From NCBI GenBank assembly GCA_003963405.1, contig RXIY01000023.1, positions 18,230-82,229 of the forward strand: a stretch of DNA of 64,000 bases. Direction: 5' to 3'. A program made the position numbers and the translations under genes. Origin of the DNA: Hyphomicrobiales bacterium. GTDB lineage: Bacteria > Pseudomonadota > Alphaproteobacteria > Rhizobiales > Beijerinckiaceae. The notes under the pieces were generated by a model. It saw only the letters and a list, made by a program, of their open reading frames with translations, did no database searches and had not been told where the DNA came from. Shown here one piece after another: positions 17,685 through 26,646 of the stretch (position 1 is the stretch's first letter; each line of letters opens with the position of its first letter).

Positions 17685-20255
17685 TCACTCCGCCGCCTCT
17701 ATATCGAAGGCGCCGCGGTCGACGCCGCCGCCCACCAGAATCTCGCGCTTGCCGGCGTGATTCGGGGCGGAGACGACGCCTTCCTTCTCCATGCGCTCCA
17801 CCAGCGAGGCGGCCTTGTTGTAGCCGACCGACAGGCGGCGCTGGATGTAGCTCGTCGAGCATTTCTTGTCGCGCAGCACGATGGCGACGGCGCGGTCGTA
17901 GAGATCGCCGCCTTCCTCGGCGTCCATCGAGCCGGGCAAAGGGGCTTCGCCGTCGTCGCCCATGTCCTCGTCGTCGGCGGTGATGGCGTCGAGATATTGC
18001 GGGGCGCCCTGGGCCTTGAGATGGGCCACGACATGCTCGACCTCGGCGTCGGAGACGAAGGGGCCGTGGACGCGTGAGATGCGGCCGCCGCCGGCCATGT
18101 AGAGCATGTCGCCCTGGCCGAGAAGCTGCTCGGCGCCCTGCTCGCCGAGAATGGTGCGGCTGTCGATCTTCGAGGTCACCTGGAAGGAAATGCGCGTCGG
18201 GAAATTGGCCTTGATCGTGCCGGTGATGACGTCGACCGAAGGACGCTGCGTCGCCATGATGAGATGAATGCCGGCGGCCCGGGCCATTTGCGCGAGACGC
18301 TGGATGGCGCCTTCGATGTCCTTGCCGGCGACGAGCATGAGATCGGCCATCTCGTCGACGATGACGACGATATAGGGCAGCGCCGCGAGATCCATCTCCT
18401 CGTGCTCGAAGATCGCCTCGCCCGTCTCGCGGTCGAAGCCCGTCTGCACGGTGCGGGTGATGGTTTCGCCCCGGGCCATCGCCTCGACGACGCGTGCGTT
18501 GTAGCCGTCGATGTTGCGCACGCCGAGCTTCGACATCTTCTTGTAGCGGTCCTCCATCTCGCGCACGGCCCATTTCAGCGCGACCACCGCTTTCTTCGGG
18601 TCGGTGACGACGGGCGTGAGCAGATGGGGGATGTTGTCGTAGACCGAAAGCTCCAGCATCTTGGGATCGACCATGATGAGGCGGCACTCTTCCGGCTTCA
18701 GCCGGTAGAGCAGCGACAGAATCATGGTGTTGATCGCCACCGATTTGCCGGAGCCGGTCGTGCCCGCGACCAGAAGATGCGGCATGCGGGCGAGATCGAC
18801 GATCACGGGCTCGCCGCCGATGGTCTTGCCGAGCGCGATGGCGAGCTTGTGGTTCGAATGGATGAAATCCTCGCTCGCAACCAGTTCGCGCAGATAAACG
18901 GTCTCGCGGCGCTGGTTGGGAAGCTCGATGCCGATGGCGTTGCGGCCCGGCACGACGGCGACGCGCGCCGAGACAGCCGACATGGAGCGGGCGATGTCGT
19001 CGGCGAGGCCGATGACGCGGGAGGATTTGATCCCCGGCGCCGGTTCGAGTTCGTAAAGCGTCACGACCGGGCCGGGGCGCACATTGATGATGTCGCCGCG
19101 CACTGAGAAGTCTTCGAGCACGCCCTCCAGAACGCGGGCGTTCGATTCGAGGATGTCCTCGGAGACCTTGACCGCCCCGCCGGTCTTTTTGGGTTCGGCG
19201 AGAAGTTCGACCTCGGGATAGTCATAGACGCCCAGCGCCGCCCGCGGGGGACGGGCGGCCTCTCGGGTGACGCGGCGGGCGGGCGGCTGGGGCGCGGATG
19301 GCGCCGCGCCGCGCGCGGCCGGCGGAGCGGCGGCCGTCGCGGAGGCAAGGGGCCGCCTGGCCGGCGGCGCCTCGATGGGGTCGTCGTCGGTTTCGTCGTC
19401 GTCCTCGATCGGCGCCTGTCGCGCCCGGCGGGGCGCGTAGGGCATGTAAACTTCGATGTCGTCGAAGGTCGGCTCGACGCGCGGCGACGCGACGACGGGC
19501 TCTTCCACGACGGGGCGGGGCGCGCGGCTCTTGAGCTTCTCGACCAGGCGAACGAGCGAGGCTTTCGCCGCGAAGCCGAGATGGAACAGGGCGCCGATCG
19601 ATATGAGGGCGAAGCCGGGCTCCCCGGCCTTGTCCTCGTCGTCCTCGAGGTAAGGCAGCGGCGCTTCGTCCTCGAAGAATTCGTCGCGCAGATCGCCCGG
19701 CGATTCAAAACCGAGGCCCATGGCGCCGCTGACAGAAAGAATGGCCACGAAGGCGGCGCCGAGGCCGAAGATGGCCATGACCACGCCCGAGCCCGCGAAC
19801 ATTGTGCGCGGCACCGCGAGGATGGCGTCGCCGGCGACGCCGCCCAGCCCGGTCGGCAGCGGCCAGCGGTCGGTGGGCGGCAGCAGGGAGGCGGTGGCGG
19901 CGGTGGCGAATATGCCCGCGACCCAGAGCCCGAGACGCAGCGCGGCGCGTTCGATGCGGCCACGCCGGATCATGCGTAGCCCCTGGGTGGCGAGCGGCAG
20001 GATCGCCGCAATCGCGCCGAATCCCACGAGCTGCATGAGAATATCCGCAACCGCCGCGCCCGGATGCCCGAGCAGGTTGCGGACATGGCCGCCCGTCGCA
20101 TGGTTGAAGGAAGGATCCTGCGCAGACCAGCTCACGAGGGCGAGCGTCATGGCCGCGGCGCTTCCCACCATCAGCGCGCCGACGGCCTCCGCCGCGCGCC
20201 GCGCCGAGAATTCGCGAAATTGTTCAGAAAAATGGTGAAAGCGATGGCTACGCAT
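17685..20255 (-). CDS. ftsK: DNA translocase FtsK
   Basis: Division-septum DNA pump that clears chromosome termini and activates XerCD at dif. The 856-residue protein has four N-terminal transmembrane helices (about residues 25-195), a Pro/Ala-rich acidic linker (about 200-345), and the RecA-like motor with Walker A GTTGSGKS, Walker [13 protein letters not shown] and the conserved [21 protein letters not shown]. The C-terminal winged-helix gamma domain ([19 protein letters not shown]) reads KOPS. A CtrA-type site lies about 75 bp upstream. The LolA-like gene follows on the same strand. Confidence 0.96.
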   Translation of the reverse strand: MRSHRFHHFSEQFREFSARRAAEAVGALMVGSAAAMTLALVSWSAQDPSFNHATGGHVRNLLGHPGAAVADILMQLVGFGAIAAILPLATQGLRMIRRGRIERAALRLGLWVAGIFATAATASLLPPTDRWPLPTGLGGVAGDAILAVPRTMFAGSGVVMAIFGLGAAFVAILSVSGAMGLGFESPGDLRDEFFEDEAPLPYLEDDEDKAGEPGFALISIGALFHLGFAAKASLVRLVEKLKSRAPRPVVEEPVVASPRVEPTFDDIEVYMPYAPRRARQAPIEDDDETDDDPIEAPPARRPLASATAAAPPAARGAAPSAPQPPARRVTREAARPPRAALGVYDYPEVELLAEPKKTGGAVKVSEDILESNARVLEGVLEDFSVRGDIINVRPGPVVTLYELEPAPGIKSSRVIGLADDIARSMSAVSARVAVVPGRNAIGIELPNQRRETVYLRELVASEDFIHSNHKLAIALGKTIGGEPVIVDLARMPHLLVAGTTGSGKSVAINTMILSLLYRLKPEECRLIMVDPKMLELSVYDNIPHLLTPVVTDPKKAVVALKWAVREMEDRYKKMSKLGVRNIDGYNARVVEAMARGETITRTVQTGFDRETGEAIFEHEEMDLAALPYIVVIVDEMADLMLVAGKDIEGAIQRLAQMARAAGIHLIMATQRPSVDVITGTIKANFPTRISFQVTSKIDSRTILGEQGAEQLLGQGDMLYMAGGGRISRVHGPFVSDAEVEHVVAHLKAQGAPQYLDAITADDEDMGDDGEAPLPGSMDAEEGGDLYDRAVAIVLRDKKCSTSYIQRRLSVGYNKAASLVERMEKEGVVSAPNHAGKREILVGGGVDRGAFDIEAAE

Positions 20256-20327
20256 GTGAAAACAGGCCCGCGTGGGGTAGGCGCCGCCGTAAGAGCGCGC
20301 CGACCCCGCGAGGGTAAAAAACCTCGG

Positions 20328-20343
20328 TTAAGGCCCGCTTAAC
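20328..20343 (-). promoter_or_regulatory. Candidate CtrA-binding site upstream of ftsK
   Basis: The sequence TTAAGGCCCGCTTAAC is TTAA-N7-TTAA(C), a complete match to the CtrA full-site pattern on both strands. It sits 73-88 bp before the ftsK ATG. A further TTAAC half-site lies at 20367-20371. CtrA is the alphaproteobacterial cell-cycle master regulator and controls division genes in Caulobacter; regulation here is inferred. Confidence 0.5.
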
Positions 20344-20468
20344 ATGGGGTGATTTTTAGGCGATTGTTAACAGAGGATTGGCGAGAGAAAAGCCTTTCCT
20401 GTCATTGGGTTGGGCTCAACATACGAGCCGGCGCCGCACCGCGGCGGCGCCTCTTTGGCGCAAGGATG

Positions 20469-21332
20469 CTACCGGCCCGCCTCCGCGCAACAGGACGCCC
20501 CCTCCTCCCGCCTGCCGCCGGTGGCGATGATCTGGTTCAGCTCGGCCCCGTAGATGAAGATCATCGCCAGCGCGTAGAGGAAGACGATCGCCATCATGAT
20601 CGAGGCGAGGCCCGCATAGGTCGAGACGTAGCTGCCGGCGAACTTCGCGAGATAGGCGCCGAAGCCCGCGCCGAAAGCGAGAGAGGCGACGAGCGTCAGC
20701 ACGAGGCCGGGGGCCACCTTGAGCAGGCTTCGGCGCCCGGCCGGCAAAAGCTTGTGCGCGGCGAGCACCGCCAGCGCGACGACGCAGGAGGTGACGCCAT
20801 AGCGCACCGGCGCGTAAAGCGGCTCGAGTTCATGCATCAGCCCCGGCGCGTGTTTTTCCGCAATCGCCCGCGCCAGCGGGGCGAGCACCATGAGAAAGGC
20901 GATGGCGAGCAGGGACGCCGCGCCGAGGAAGACATAAAGGATCGACTCGAGCCGCAACACCCACCAGGATCGCTCGTCGCGAATGTCATAGGCGCGGTTC
21001 AGGGCGATGCGCAGGGCCTCGACGCCGCTCGAGGAGAAATAGATCGCGAGCACGGCGCCAACCGTGAGCAGGCCGCCGCGAGGTTGCGTCAGCACATTGT
21101 GGATTTCCGCCGCGATGGGCTTGGCCACATTCGGCGGCCAGGTCTCGAAGATGAGCGCCGTCGCGGCGTCGGCCTCCTCGCGCATGCCGAAGAAGGCCGC
21201 GAGCGCGGTGACGAAGATGAGAAAGGGAAATAGCGAGGTGAGAATGGACAGCGCGATATGGCTGGCGATGGCCCAGCCGTCGTCGCGGTTGAGTTTCATA
21301 TAGGCGTCGAAAAAGATTCGGATCAGCCGCAT
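20469..21332 (-). CDS. YihY/BrkB-family inner-membrane protein
   Basis: A 287-residue multi-span protein of the YihY family (once mis-annotated as RNase BN; also called virulence factor BrkB); its transport role is unresolved. It has about six hydrophobic helices, the N-terminal DDGWAIASHIALSILTSLFPFL, the conserved SSSGVEALRIALNRAYD, and LYALAMIFIYGAELNQII near the end. It is upstream of ftsK on the same strand, but a 213-nt spacer separates them. A DUF72 gene ends 10 nt before its ATG, so the two may be co-transcribed. Confidence 0.9.
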   Translation of the reverse strand: MRLIRIFFDAYMKLNRDDGWAIASHIALSILTSLFPFLIFVTALAAFFGMREEADAATALIFETWPPNVAKPIAAEIHNVLTQPRGGLLTVGAVLAIYFSSSGVEALRIALNRAYDIRDERSWWVLRLESILYVFLGAASLLAIAFLMVLAPLARAIAEKHAPGLMHELEPLYAPVRYGVTSCVVALAVLAAHKLLPAGRRSLLKVAPGLVLTLVASLAFGAGFGAYLAKFAGSYVSTYAGLASIMMAIVFLYALAMIFIYGAELNQIIATGGRREEGASCCAEAGR

Positions 21333-21342
21333 GGCGATCAGC

Positions 21343-22164
21343 CTAAACGCGACGGATGGCCGTGGCCAGCGGCAGCCGCTCGATCAGCGCCATGGCGGCC
21401 GCGGGGTTTCTCGCCTTGGCGCCGCGGATCACGTAGAGAAACACATCCCGCGCCGCGCGCCTCGGCGTGTTGGGGCTGAGGCGGGGAAGCTCCTCGGGGG
21501 CGCCGCCTGCGGCCCATGTCTGCGCCCGGTCCGCCCAGAGGTCGAGCCGCGCGGCGTCGTAGCCAGCGCGCCGGTTGGCCTGCGTCCCCATGATGCGCGC
21601 ATAGACGAAAGGGGTGGTGAGGTCGGCGATCAGCGGGAAATCCGAGTCGCCCGCGATCACGATGGCGATGCGATGCGCCCGCGCCAGCGCGACGAAGGCC
21701 GAGGTTCTGAAGCTCTCGTTCCGCACTTCGATGGCGTGGCGCAAGGCGACGCTCTCCGCCTCGCGAGGAAGGGCGGCCAGAAAGCCATCGAAAAAATCCG
21801 GCTCGAATGTTCGGCTCGGCGGAAACTGCCAGAGGACGGGGCCGAGCTTCTTTCCGAGCGCGGCGACGCCGCTTTCGAAGAAGCGGCGGATGGCGTCCCG
21901 CGCCTCCTGCACACTGCGGCGGGTGACCGCGTAGCGCGGCGCCTTGACGCTGAAGACGAAGCCGTCGGGCGTGGCGTCGCGCCATCGGAGAAACGTCTCG
22001 CGCTTTTGCGTGCGGTAGAAGGTGGCGTTTATTTCGATCGAGGTCAGACGCCGGCTGGCGTATTCGAGCTCATGCGCATGGGGAAGGTCTTGCGGATAGA
22101 AGACGCCGCGCCAGGGCGCGAAGCTCCAGCCGCCGACTCCGACATGGATGCGGCCCGCCGCCAT
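21343..22164 (-). CDS. DUF72 (YecE-like) protein
   Basis: A 273-residue TIM-barrel protein of the DUF72/YecE family, whose function is unknown. Recognisable parts are the N-terminal IHVGVGGWSFAPWRGVFYP, SIEINATFYRTQKRETFLRWRD, the central LGPVLWQFPPSR, and HAIEVRNESF. It starts upstream of the yihY-like gene, with 10 nt between stop and next ATG, which suggests one transcript. Confidence 0.9.
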   Translation of the reverse strand: MAAGRIHVGVGGWSFAPWRGVFYPQDLPHAHELEYASRRLTSIEINATFYRTQKRETFLRWRDATPDGFVFSVKAPRYAVTRRSVQEARDAIRRFFESGVAALGKKLGPVLWQFPPSRTFEPDFFDGFLAALPREAESVALRHAIEVRNESFRTSAFVALARAHRIAIVIAGDSDFPLIADLTTPFVYARIMGTQANRRAGYDAARLDLWADRAQTWAAGGAPEELPRLSPNTPRRAARDVFLYVIRGAKARNPAAAMALIERLPLATAIRRV

Positions 22165-22258
22165 TCGCGCGCTCCCTTGGCCAGAGAGCGCAGATAGCGC
22201 GCGCGTTTCGCGGAGCGAGGGCGATCATGAGCCCCGCTCGGGCCGGCCGGTCGGGGCG

Positions 22259-22651
22259 TCAATACTTGCAGTTGGCGCCGTGCAGCTTGCCCAACGCCGC
22301 CAGTTCGTCGAGCGAGAGAACATGGTCCTGGTATTGGCAAGTGAAACCATCGGGGAATTTCCACGTCGGAAACGCTATTGTTCCGCTGAGCCCCAGTTTT
22401 TGGCCCCAGTTCGGGTCATAGTTTGGGCAGGTATTATTCGCCTCGATATAGGTGACATACTGCCATGCGGAGTCGAACATCGCCTTCTGCGCCTGGCAGC
22501 GGGGGCAGTGGCATGAGCCGAACATCATCGCGCCGCTTTGTGTGAGGCATTTTGCGAAGTTTTCTTTTCTCCACCTCAAGACCATTGCGTAGATTATGGC
22601 GGCAAGAGCCGGGGAAATTATGATGACTGGAAAGTAATAATAGTCGGGCAT
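22259..22651 (-). CDS. Membrane-anchored thioredoxin-like protein (CHCPRC)
   Basis: A 130-residue protein with one N-terminal transmembrane helix (FPVIIISPALAAIIYAMVL) and a thioredoxin-like domain. The motif GSCHCPRCQAQKAMF and the later IAFPTWKFPDG and LSLDELAAL match the small disulfide-oxidoreductase domain often attached to, or near, vitamin K epoxide reductase-like proteins. The active-site C-P-R-C is preceded by an extra C-H. The expected role is thiol-disulfide exchange outside the cytoplasm. The gene and its 5' flank are visibly more AT-rich than their neighbours, and no strong ribosome site precedes the ATG. No VKOR gene is adjacent. Confidence 0.7.
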   Translation of the reverse strand: MPDYYYFPVIIISPALAAIIYAMVLRWRKENFAKCLTQSGAMMFGSCHCPRCQAQKAMFDSAWQYVTYIEANNTCPNYDPNWGQKLGLSGTIAFPTWKFPDGFTCQYQDHVLSLDELAALGKLHGANCKY

Positions 22652-22785
22652 AATTTTTTACTCGCGGAAGAATTAAGAAACGGAAGTTAAGCTTATCCCG
22701 GTCGCCCCCGCCAGACGCGTTTTGTCGCACACACGCCCGCCGCCGCTTGCGGGCGTTTCGTACGGGCGCGTTCTGGTCCAAGGCC

Positions 22786-23487
22786 TCAAAACCTCGGGGC
22801 TGGATGGGAGGTCGGTTCGGGATCGACCCAGTCCTCGGCTTCGGTGACGAAACTCACGCCCCTGCTGTAAAGGAATTCGATGAGGCGCCGTTCGATGTCG
22901 TCGCGCAGGGCGAAATCGGGCTTGTAGGCGAGGCGGCGCCAGGGCAGGAGCGGGGGCTCGAGCGTCACGGCCAGGATATAATCTTCGGCAGGCTCGTCCC
23001 GCAGGGGTTTTCCCGCATGGGCGACGGCGACCCACAGGGGCGAGAAGCCTTTTTCGCCGATCGCAAAGCCCCAGCCATAATCCTCGCCCACGGGCTCGCC
23101 CATCTCGAGGCGGGCGCCGTCCTGGGCCTTGAGAAAATCGATGAACTCCTGTGCGAACTGCTTGCCGGGATGGCCGTGGACGTTTTGCGCGCCGCTCGGG
23201 TCGCCTGCATAGCGGTCGGTCGTCGCCTCGAAGACCCGGCCGGCGTTCCTGTCCCGCGACATGACAACGGCCAGACGTACATTGGCGGCCGAGATCAGCG
23301 CCGCGAGCAGCGCGAAGGGAATGAGAAGCTCCTCTTCCGGCGTGAACTCGTACATCGCCATGGAAGGATCGAGCGCGACGTAAATCCCCGTCAGCACGCC
23401 GAACGGAAGGAGCAGAATCAGCGCGGCCAGCGTCGGCCCGGAAAGAAGGGCAGGCAATATCTTCCAGATCAGGCGACCTCTCGTCAT
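22786..23487 (-). CDS. Hypothetical membrane protein, 233 aa
   Basis: Two N-terminal hydrophobic helices (about residues 8-35 and 50-70: LLSGPTLAALILLLPFGVL and LLIPFALLAALISAANVRL) precede a soluble domain of about 160 residues, including GEDYGWGFAIGEKGFSPLWVAV and LAYKPDFALRDDIERRL. No family is recognised. The start is the ATG with GGAG 6 nt upstream; an ATG five codons earlier is less well placed. It diverges from the PEBP-family gene. Confidence 0.65.
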   Translation of the reverse strand: MTRGRLIWKILPALLSGPTLAALILLLPFGVLTGIYVALDPSMAMYEFTPEEELLIPFALLAALISAANVRLAVVMSRDRNAGRVFEATTDRYAGDPSGAQNVHGHPGKQFAQEFIDFLKAQDGARLEMGEPVGEDYGWGFAIGEKGFSPLWVAVAHAGKPLRDEPAEDYILAVTLEPPLLPWRRLAYKPDFALRDDIERRLIEFLYSRGVSFVTEAEDWVDPEPTSHPAPRF

Positions 23488-23607
23488 TCCAGGCTCCCGC
23501 ATTCGACGAAGAAGCAGAAACTAGGCAAAGTCGCCGTCAAGGCAAAGGGGCTCCAGTCCCGCGCGACCTGAGAGGGATATTTTCCCGGCTTACGCAGGAG
23601 CGGCTCC

Positions 23608-24093
23608 ATGAAACTGATAAGCGACGCATTTTCCGACAATGGCGCGCTGCCGCCGCATTTCACAGGCGACGGCGAGGACATGTCCCCGGCGCTGGAATGG
23701 AGCGGCGCCCCGAGGGGGACAAAGAGCTTCGTCCTGCTCGTCGACGACCTCGACGCGCCGGGCGGCGTCTTCCACCACTGGGCCTGCTACGACATCCCCG
23801 CCTATCACTCGACGCTCGTCGAAGGCGCCGGACGCCCGGAGGGCTTCGAGGACTTCCGTCACGGCGTGAATGATTTCGAGGAGCTCGGCTACAACGGCCC
23901 TGCGCCGCCGGAGGGCGACGGCCTGCACCGCTATCGTTTCCGCCTGCTGGCGCTCGACTGCGCCGAGCTTGCGATCCGCACCCATCCGACCTGCGAGGAA
24001 GTCGAGGCCGAGGCGTCGAGGCACGTGCTCGCGGAGGCGGAGCTCACGGGGCTCTACCGGCGTGAACTGGCCGGATCTTCTCCGCCGGGCTAA
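23608..24093 (+). CDS. YbhB/YbcL-family (PEBP-like) protein
   Basis: A 161-residue protein of the phosphatidylethanolamine-binding/Raf-kinase-inhibitor-like family. Bacterial members bind small anionic ligands, but their role is unclear. The ligand-pocket motifs are present: GEDMSPALEWSGAP, LLVDDLDAPGGVFHHWACYDIP, and YNGPAPPEGDGLHRYRFRLLAL. There is no signal peptide, so it is probably cytoplasmic. An unknown HELQH protein starts 21 nt downstream on the same strand. Confidence 0.92.
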   Translation: MKLISDAFSDNGALPPHFTGDGEDMSPALEWSGAPRGTKSFVLLVDDLDAPGGVFHHWACYDIPAYHSTLVEGAGRPEGFEDFRHGVNDFEELGYNGPAPPEGDGLHRYRFRLLALDCAELAIRTHPTCEEVEAEASRHVLAEAELTGLYRRELAGSSPPG

Positions 24094-24114
24094 GGATGGC
24101 CGGGGAGCGGGGAG

Positions 24115-25173
24115 ATGGGCCTTTTCGATTTTCTGTGGCCCCGGCGGCGTCGGGAAAAAGCGGTCGATCCTGCAATCGAGGCCGTGGCGCGCGAGGTTTG
24201 CGCCAGTCTGGCCGCGCTCGGCCTCCATGTGGGGTCGCAAGGCCACGGGGCGCGCTTTGTCGAGATCAGGGCCTCGACCTCGCCGAAACTCGTCACCACG
24301 CCCGACGGAACCGAGGCGTCGGGCGTCGCGCTGCTGCTGGCCGGGGGATACGACCCGCCGGCCGTCGTCTTCGAGCAGATCAATTCGTTGGAGCCGGGGC
24401 TTGGCCGCCAGATGGTCGGCGCCGTTCTGGCGGGCGCGCGGACGCGGCCCGGCCTCTTCCCCCGCGTGAAGGTCAACGACCTCTCGCCCTTCCAGCGCGA
24501 CGGCCGTCGCTGGTGGGAGAATGTCGCCGACGCCCATCCCGATTTCGACTGGCGCATCACCCACGACCCCGACGCCTCGCACTGGCCCGCGGCGGCGAGG
24601 CCGGAGGAGATCGCCGCTTCCCCGGATTTCTTGCGCAGGCAAGAAAAGCTGCGCGCGCTCGCCGCGCACTTCGGCCACGATCCCGCAATCGTGACGCTCA
24701 GCCCCGAGCGGAAGGTCTTTCCCTTTCTCGGACAGAGCTTCGCGTCCGAGGGCGAGGCGACGCCCGACGGGCGCGTGACGCTCTATTACGATCCCGAGAT
24801 GAGCGACGCCCGGCTCGGCTGCTGTCTCGCTCACGAGCTTCAGCATTTGCGCTATTTCGCGGTCCGCGAGGCCTGGCGCGCCGAGCTGCCGGACGGCCCG
24901 CTGCATCGCCGCTTCGCGCGCTTCACGCCGGAGCTGCTCGCGGCCCGGCGCGGCGTCTCGAATTATTCCAACGAGCATTGGGACGCCTGGACAGGCGCGC
25001 GGCAGCCGCGGCTCTTTTCGGACGAACTCGCCGAGGGCGGGAGCGAGCCGATCAACGAGACGATCGCCGAGGTCGCCAAGGCGCTTTACAACTGGGGGCC
25101 GGATGTTCGGATCGACCCCGTGTGGCGTGAGCTCAGGGACGCGATCGACGCGGAATATGCGCGGCTTTCCTAG
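24115..25173 (+). CDS. Unknown protein with a HELQH metalloprotease-like motif
   Basis: A 352-residue, mainly hydrophilic protein with no signal peptide (MGLFDFLWPRRRREKAVDPA). Around residue 240 the helix GCCLAHELQHLRYFAV contains HExxH, the zinc-ligand/catalytic motif of many metallopeptidases. A downstream segment SNEHWDAWTG and INETIAEVAKALYNWG could supply the third ligand (Glu or His). Zinc peptidase activity is inference; I do not recognise the family. It probably shares a transcript with the PEBP gene, and its stop codon overlaps that of the convergent DUF3147 gene. Confidence 0.65.
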   Translation: MGLFDFLWPRRRREKAVDPAIEAVAREVCASLAALGLHVGSQGHGARFVEIRASTSPKLVTTPDGTEASGVALLLAGGYDPPAVVFEQINSLEPGLGRQMVGAVLAGARTRPGLFPRVKVNDLSPFQRDGRRWWENVADAHPDFDWRITHDPDASHWPAAARPEEIAASPDFLRRQEKLRALAAHFGHDPAIVTLSPERKVFPFLGQSFASEGEATPDGRVTLYYDPEMSDARLGCCLAHELQHLRYFAVREAWRAELPDGPLHRRFARFTPELLAARRGVSNYSNEHWDAWTGARQPRLFSDELAEGGSEPINETIAEVAKALYNWGPDVRIDPVWRELRDAIDAEYARLS

Positions 25174-25520
25174 ATGCCGACGCCCATGCGGCGCAGCACG
25201 GGGACCATCATCAGATAGGCCCCCGCCGTCGCGCCGATGGAGAGCCCGAGGCTCGCCCAGAAGCCGAAGCCGTACCGGATCAGCAGGGGCAGCGCCGGGA
25301 ACAGCACGAGCGAGGGGATGATGAGCCAGAAGATCTGCGCCGAAAGCTCGGCGATTTTCAGGGGCGCCTCGCCGTCGATCCTGAGCCAGACGAAGGCGAG
25401 CAGGGAGGTGAGCGGCAGGGACGCGACGAAGGCCGCGAAAGCGGTGGAGCGCTTGGCGATTTCCGAAACAGCCACGATGAGGACGGCTGAAAGCAGGACT
25501 TTGACGGCGTAATAGAGCAT
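25170..25520 (-). CDS. DUF3147 small membrane protein
   Basis: Starting at MLYYAVKVLLSAVLIVAVSE the protein is about 116 residues with four predicted helices. The EIAKRSTAFAAFVASLPLTSLLAFVWL region is typical of DUF3147. Function is unknown. An ATG 63 nt upstream would add a Pro-rich leader; the shorter form fits the family better, but neither start has a strong ribosome site. It converges on the HELQH gene with overlapping stop codons. Confidence 0.78.
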   Translation of the reverse strand: MLYYAVKVLLSAVLIVAVSEIAKRSTAFAAFVASLPLTSLLAFVWLRIDGEAPLKIAELSAQIFWLIIPSLVLFPALPLLIRYGFGFWASLGLSIGATAGAYLMMVPVLRRMGVGI

Positions 25521-25628
25521 GGTGGGCGGGACTGTAGTTTCCGGCGGCGGCTCCGGCAACGGCGGCTGTGCCTTTTTGCGCATGGCCCTATCTGACGCGG
25601 GGCCGCCTTTTTTCCGAAAGGAACTCCC

Positions 25629-26531
25629 ATGAGACAGATTGCCGGGGCTTTGTTCGCGACAGCCGGATTTTTCGCGGCCTCCTGCGGCGCGCGGGCGGAG
25701 ATGGACTGGTCGGCCGTCGACGCGGCGGTCGGGCGGAAAGCGATGGTCAGCGGGCCGGTCCACAAATATGGCCTCCCGCGCACCGACCTTCATGTCACGC
25801 TGGACGGCGTCTCCGTCAAGCCCGGCCTCGCGCTCGGCGGCTGGGTCGCGTTCGAGCCCATAGTCGAGCCCATGGGCCGGGGCGCCGCAATGATGGGCGA
25901 CCTCGTCCTGACCGAGTCCGAGGTCGGCCCGGTCATGCGGGCGCTGCTCGACGGCGGCGTGGGGGTGACGGGGGTCCACAACCATCTGCTGCGCGCAAGC
26001 CCGGCGACCTTCTACATGCATGTCGCGGGCGAGGGCGACCCTGCCAGTTTGGCCCGGATCGTGCGGGACGCGCTGGCGCAGTCGAAGACGCCCCTCGAGG
26101 CGGCGGCGCCGGCCGGCGGGGAGCCCCCGAAGCTCGACTTCGACGCCGCGAAGATCGACCGGATTCTCGGCTTTCAAGGGAAAAACAACGGCGGAATCTA
26201 TCAGTTCAGCATCCCCCGCGCGGAGCCCGTCCAGGCGCGCGGAATGACGGTCGCGCCAGCCATGGGAACGGCGATCTCCCTCAATTTCCAGCCGACCGGC
26301 GAGGGCAGGGCGGCGATCAGCGGCGATTTCGTGGCCCTGGGCAGGGAGGTCGAACCGCTGCTGAAGGCGCTGCAATCGAACGGGATCGAGGTCACCGCCC
26401 TCCACAACCACATGCTCGATGACGAGCCCCGGCTGTTCTTCGTCCATTTCTGGGCCAATGACGACGCGGCGAAGCTCGCGAAAGGGCTGAGGGCGGGCCT
26501 CGACGTCCTGCATCACGCCGGGCATAGCTGA
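25629..26531 (+). CDS. DUF1259 periplasmic protein
   Basis: A 300-residue secreted protein: a signal peptide (about residues 1-23, ending ARA) is followed by two related halves. Each half has a Gly-rich beta segment and a histidine motif: GVGVTGVHNHLLRASPATFYMHV in the first, GIEVTALHNHMLDDEPRLFFVHF in the second. The duplicated V-T-x-(V/L)-HNH pattern is characteristic of DUF1259 (LppY/LpqO-like); the function is unknown and the paired histidines suggest metal binding. A GGAACTCCC stretch precedes the ATG. It is monocistronic as far as can be seen. Confidence 0.88.
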   Translation: MRQIAGALFATAGFFAASCGARAEMDWSAVDAAVGRKAMVSGPVHKYGLPRTDLHVTLDGVSVKPGLALGGWVAFEPIVEPMGRGAAMMGDLVLTESEVGPVMRALLDGGVGVTGVHNHLLRASPATFYMHVAGEGDPASLARIVRDALAQSKTPLEAAAPAGGEPPKLDFDAAKIDRILGFQGKNNGGIYQFSIPRAEPVQARGMTVAPAMGTAISLNFQPTGEGRAAISGDFVALGREVEPLLKALQSNGIEVTALHNHMLDDEPRLFFVHFWANDDAAKLAKGLRAGLDVLHHAGHS

Positions 26532-26646
26532 CCGGTCTGCGGCTCGCCTTTCGCATCCGTCTGTGCTAACCCCGACGCTCCCCCGCAGGGGGCAAGAACA
26601 AATCGGGCAAGAACAACGGGTCTGAAACGCAAGGGTCGCGCGAGAG

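Noticed and set aside
26585..26620. Direct repeat of GGGCAAGAACAA before the YfgM-like gene
   Set aside because: Two copies only, in an ordinary spacer; no regulator or mobile-element context.
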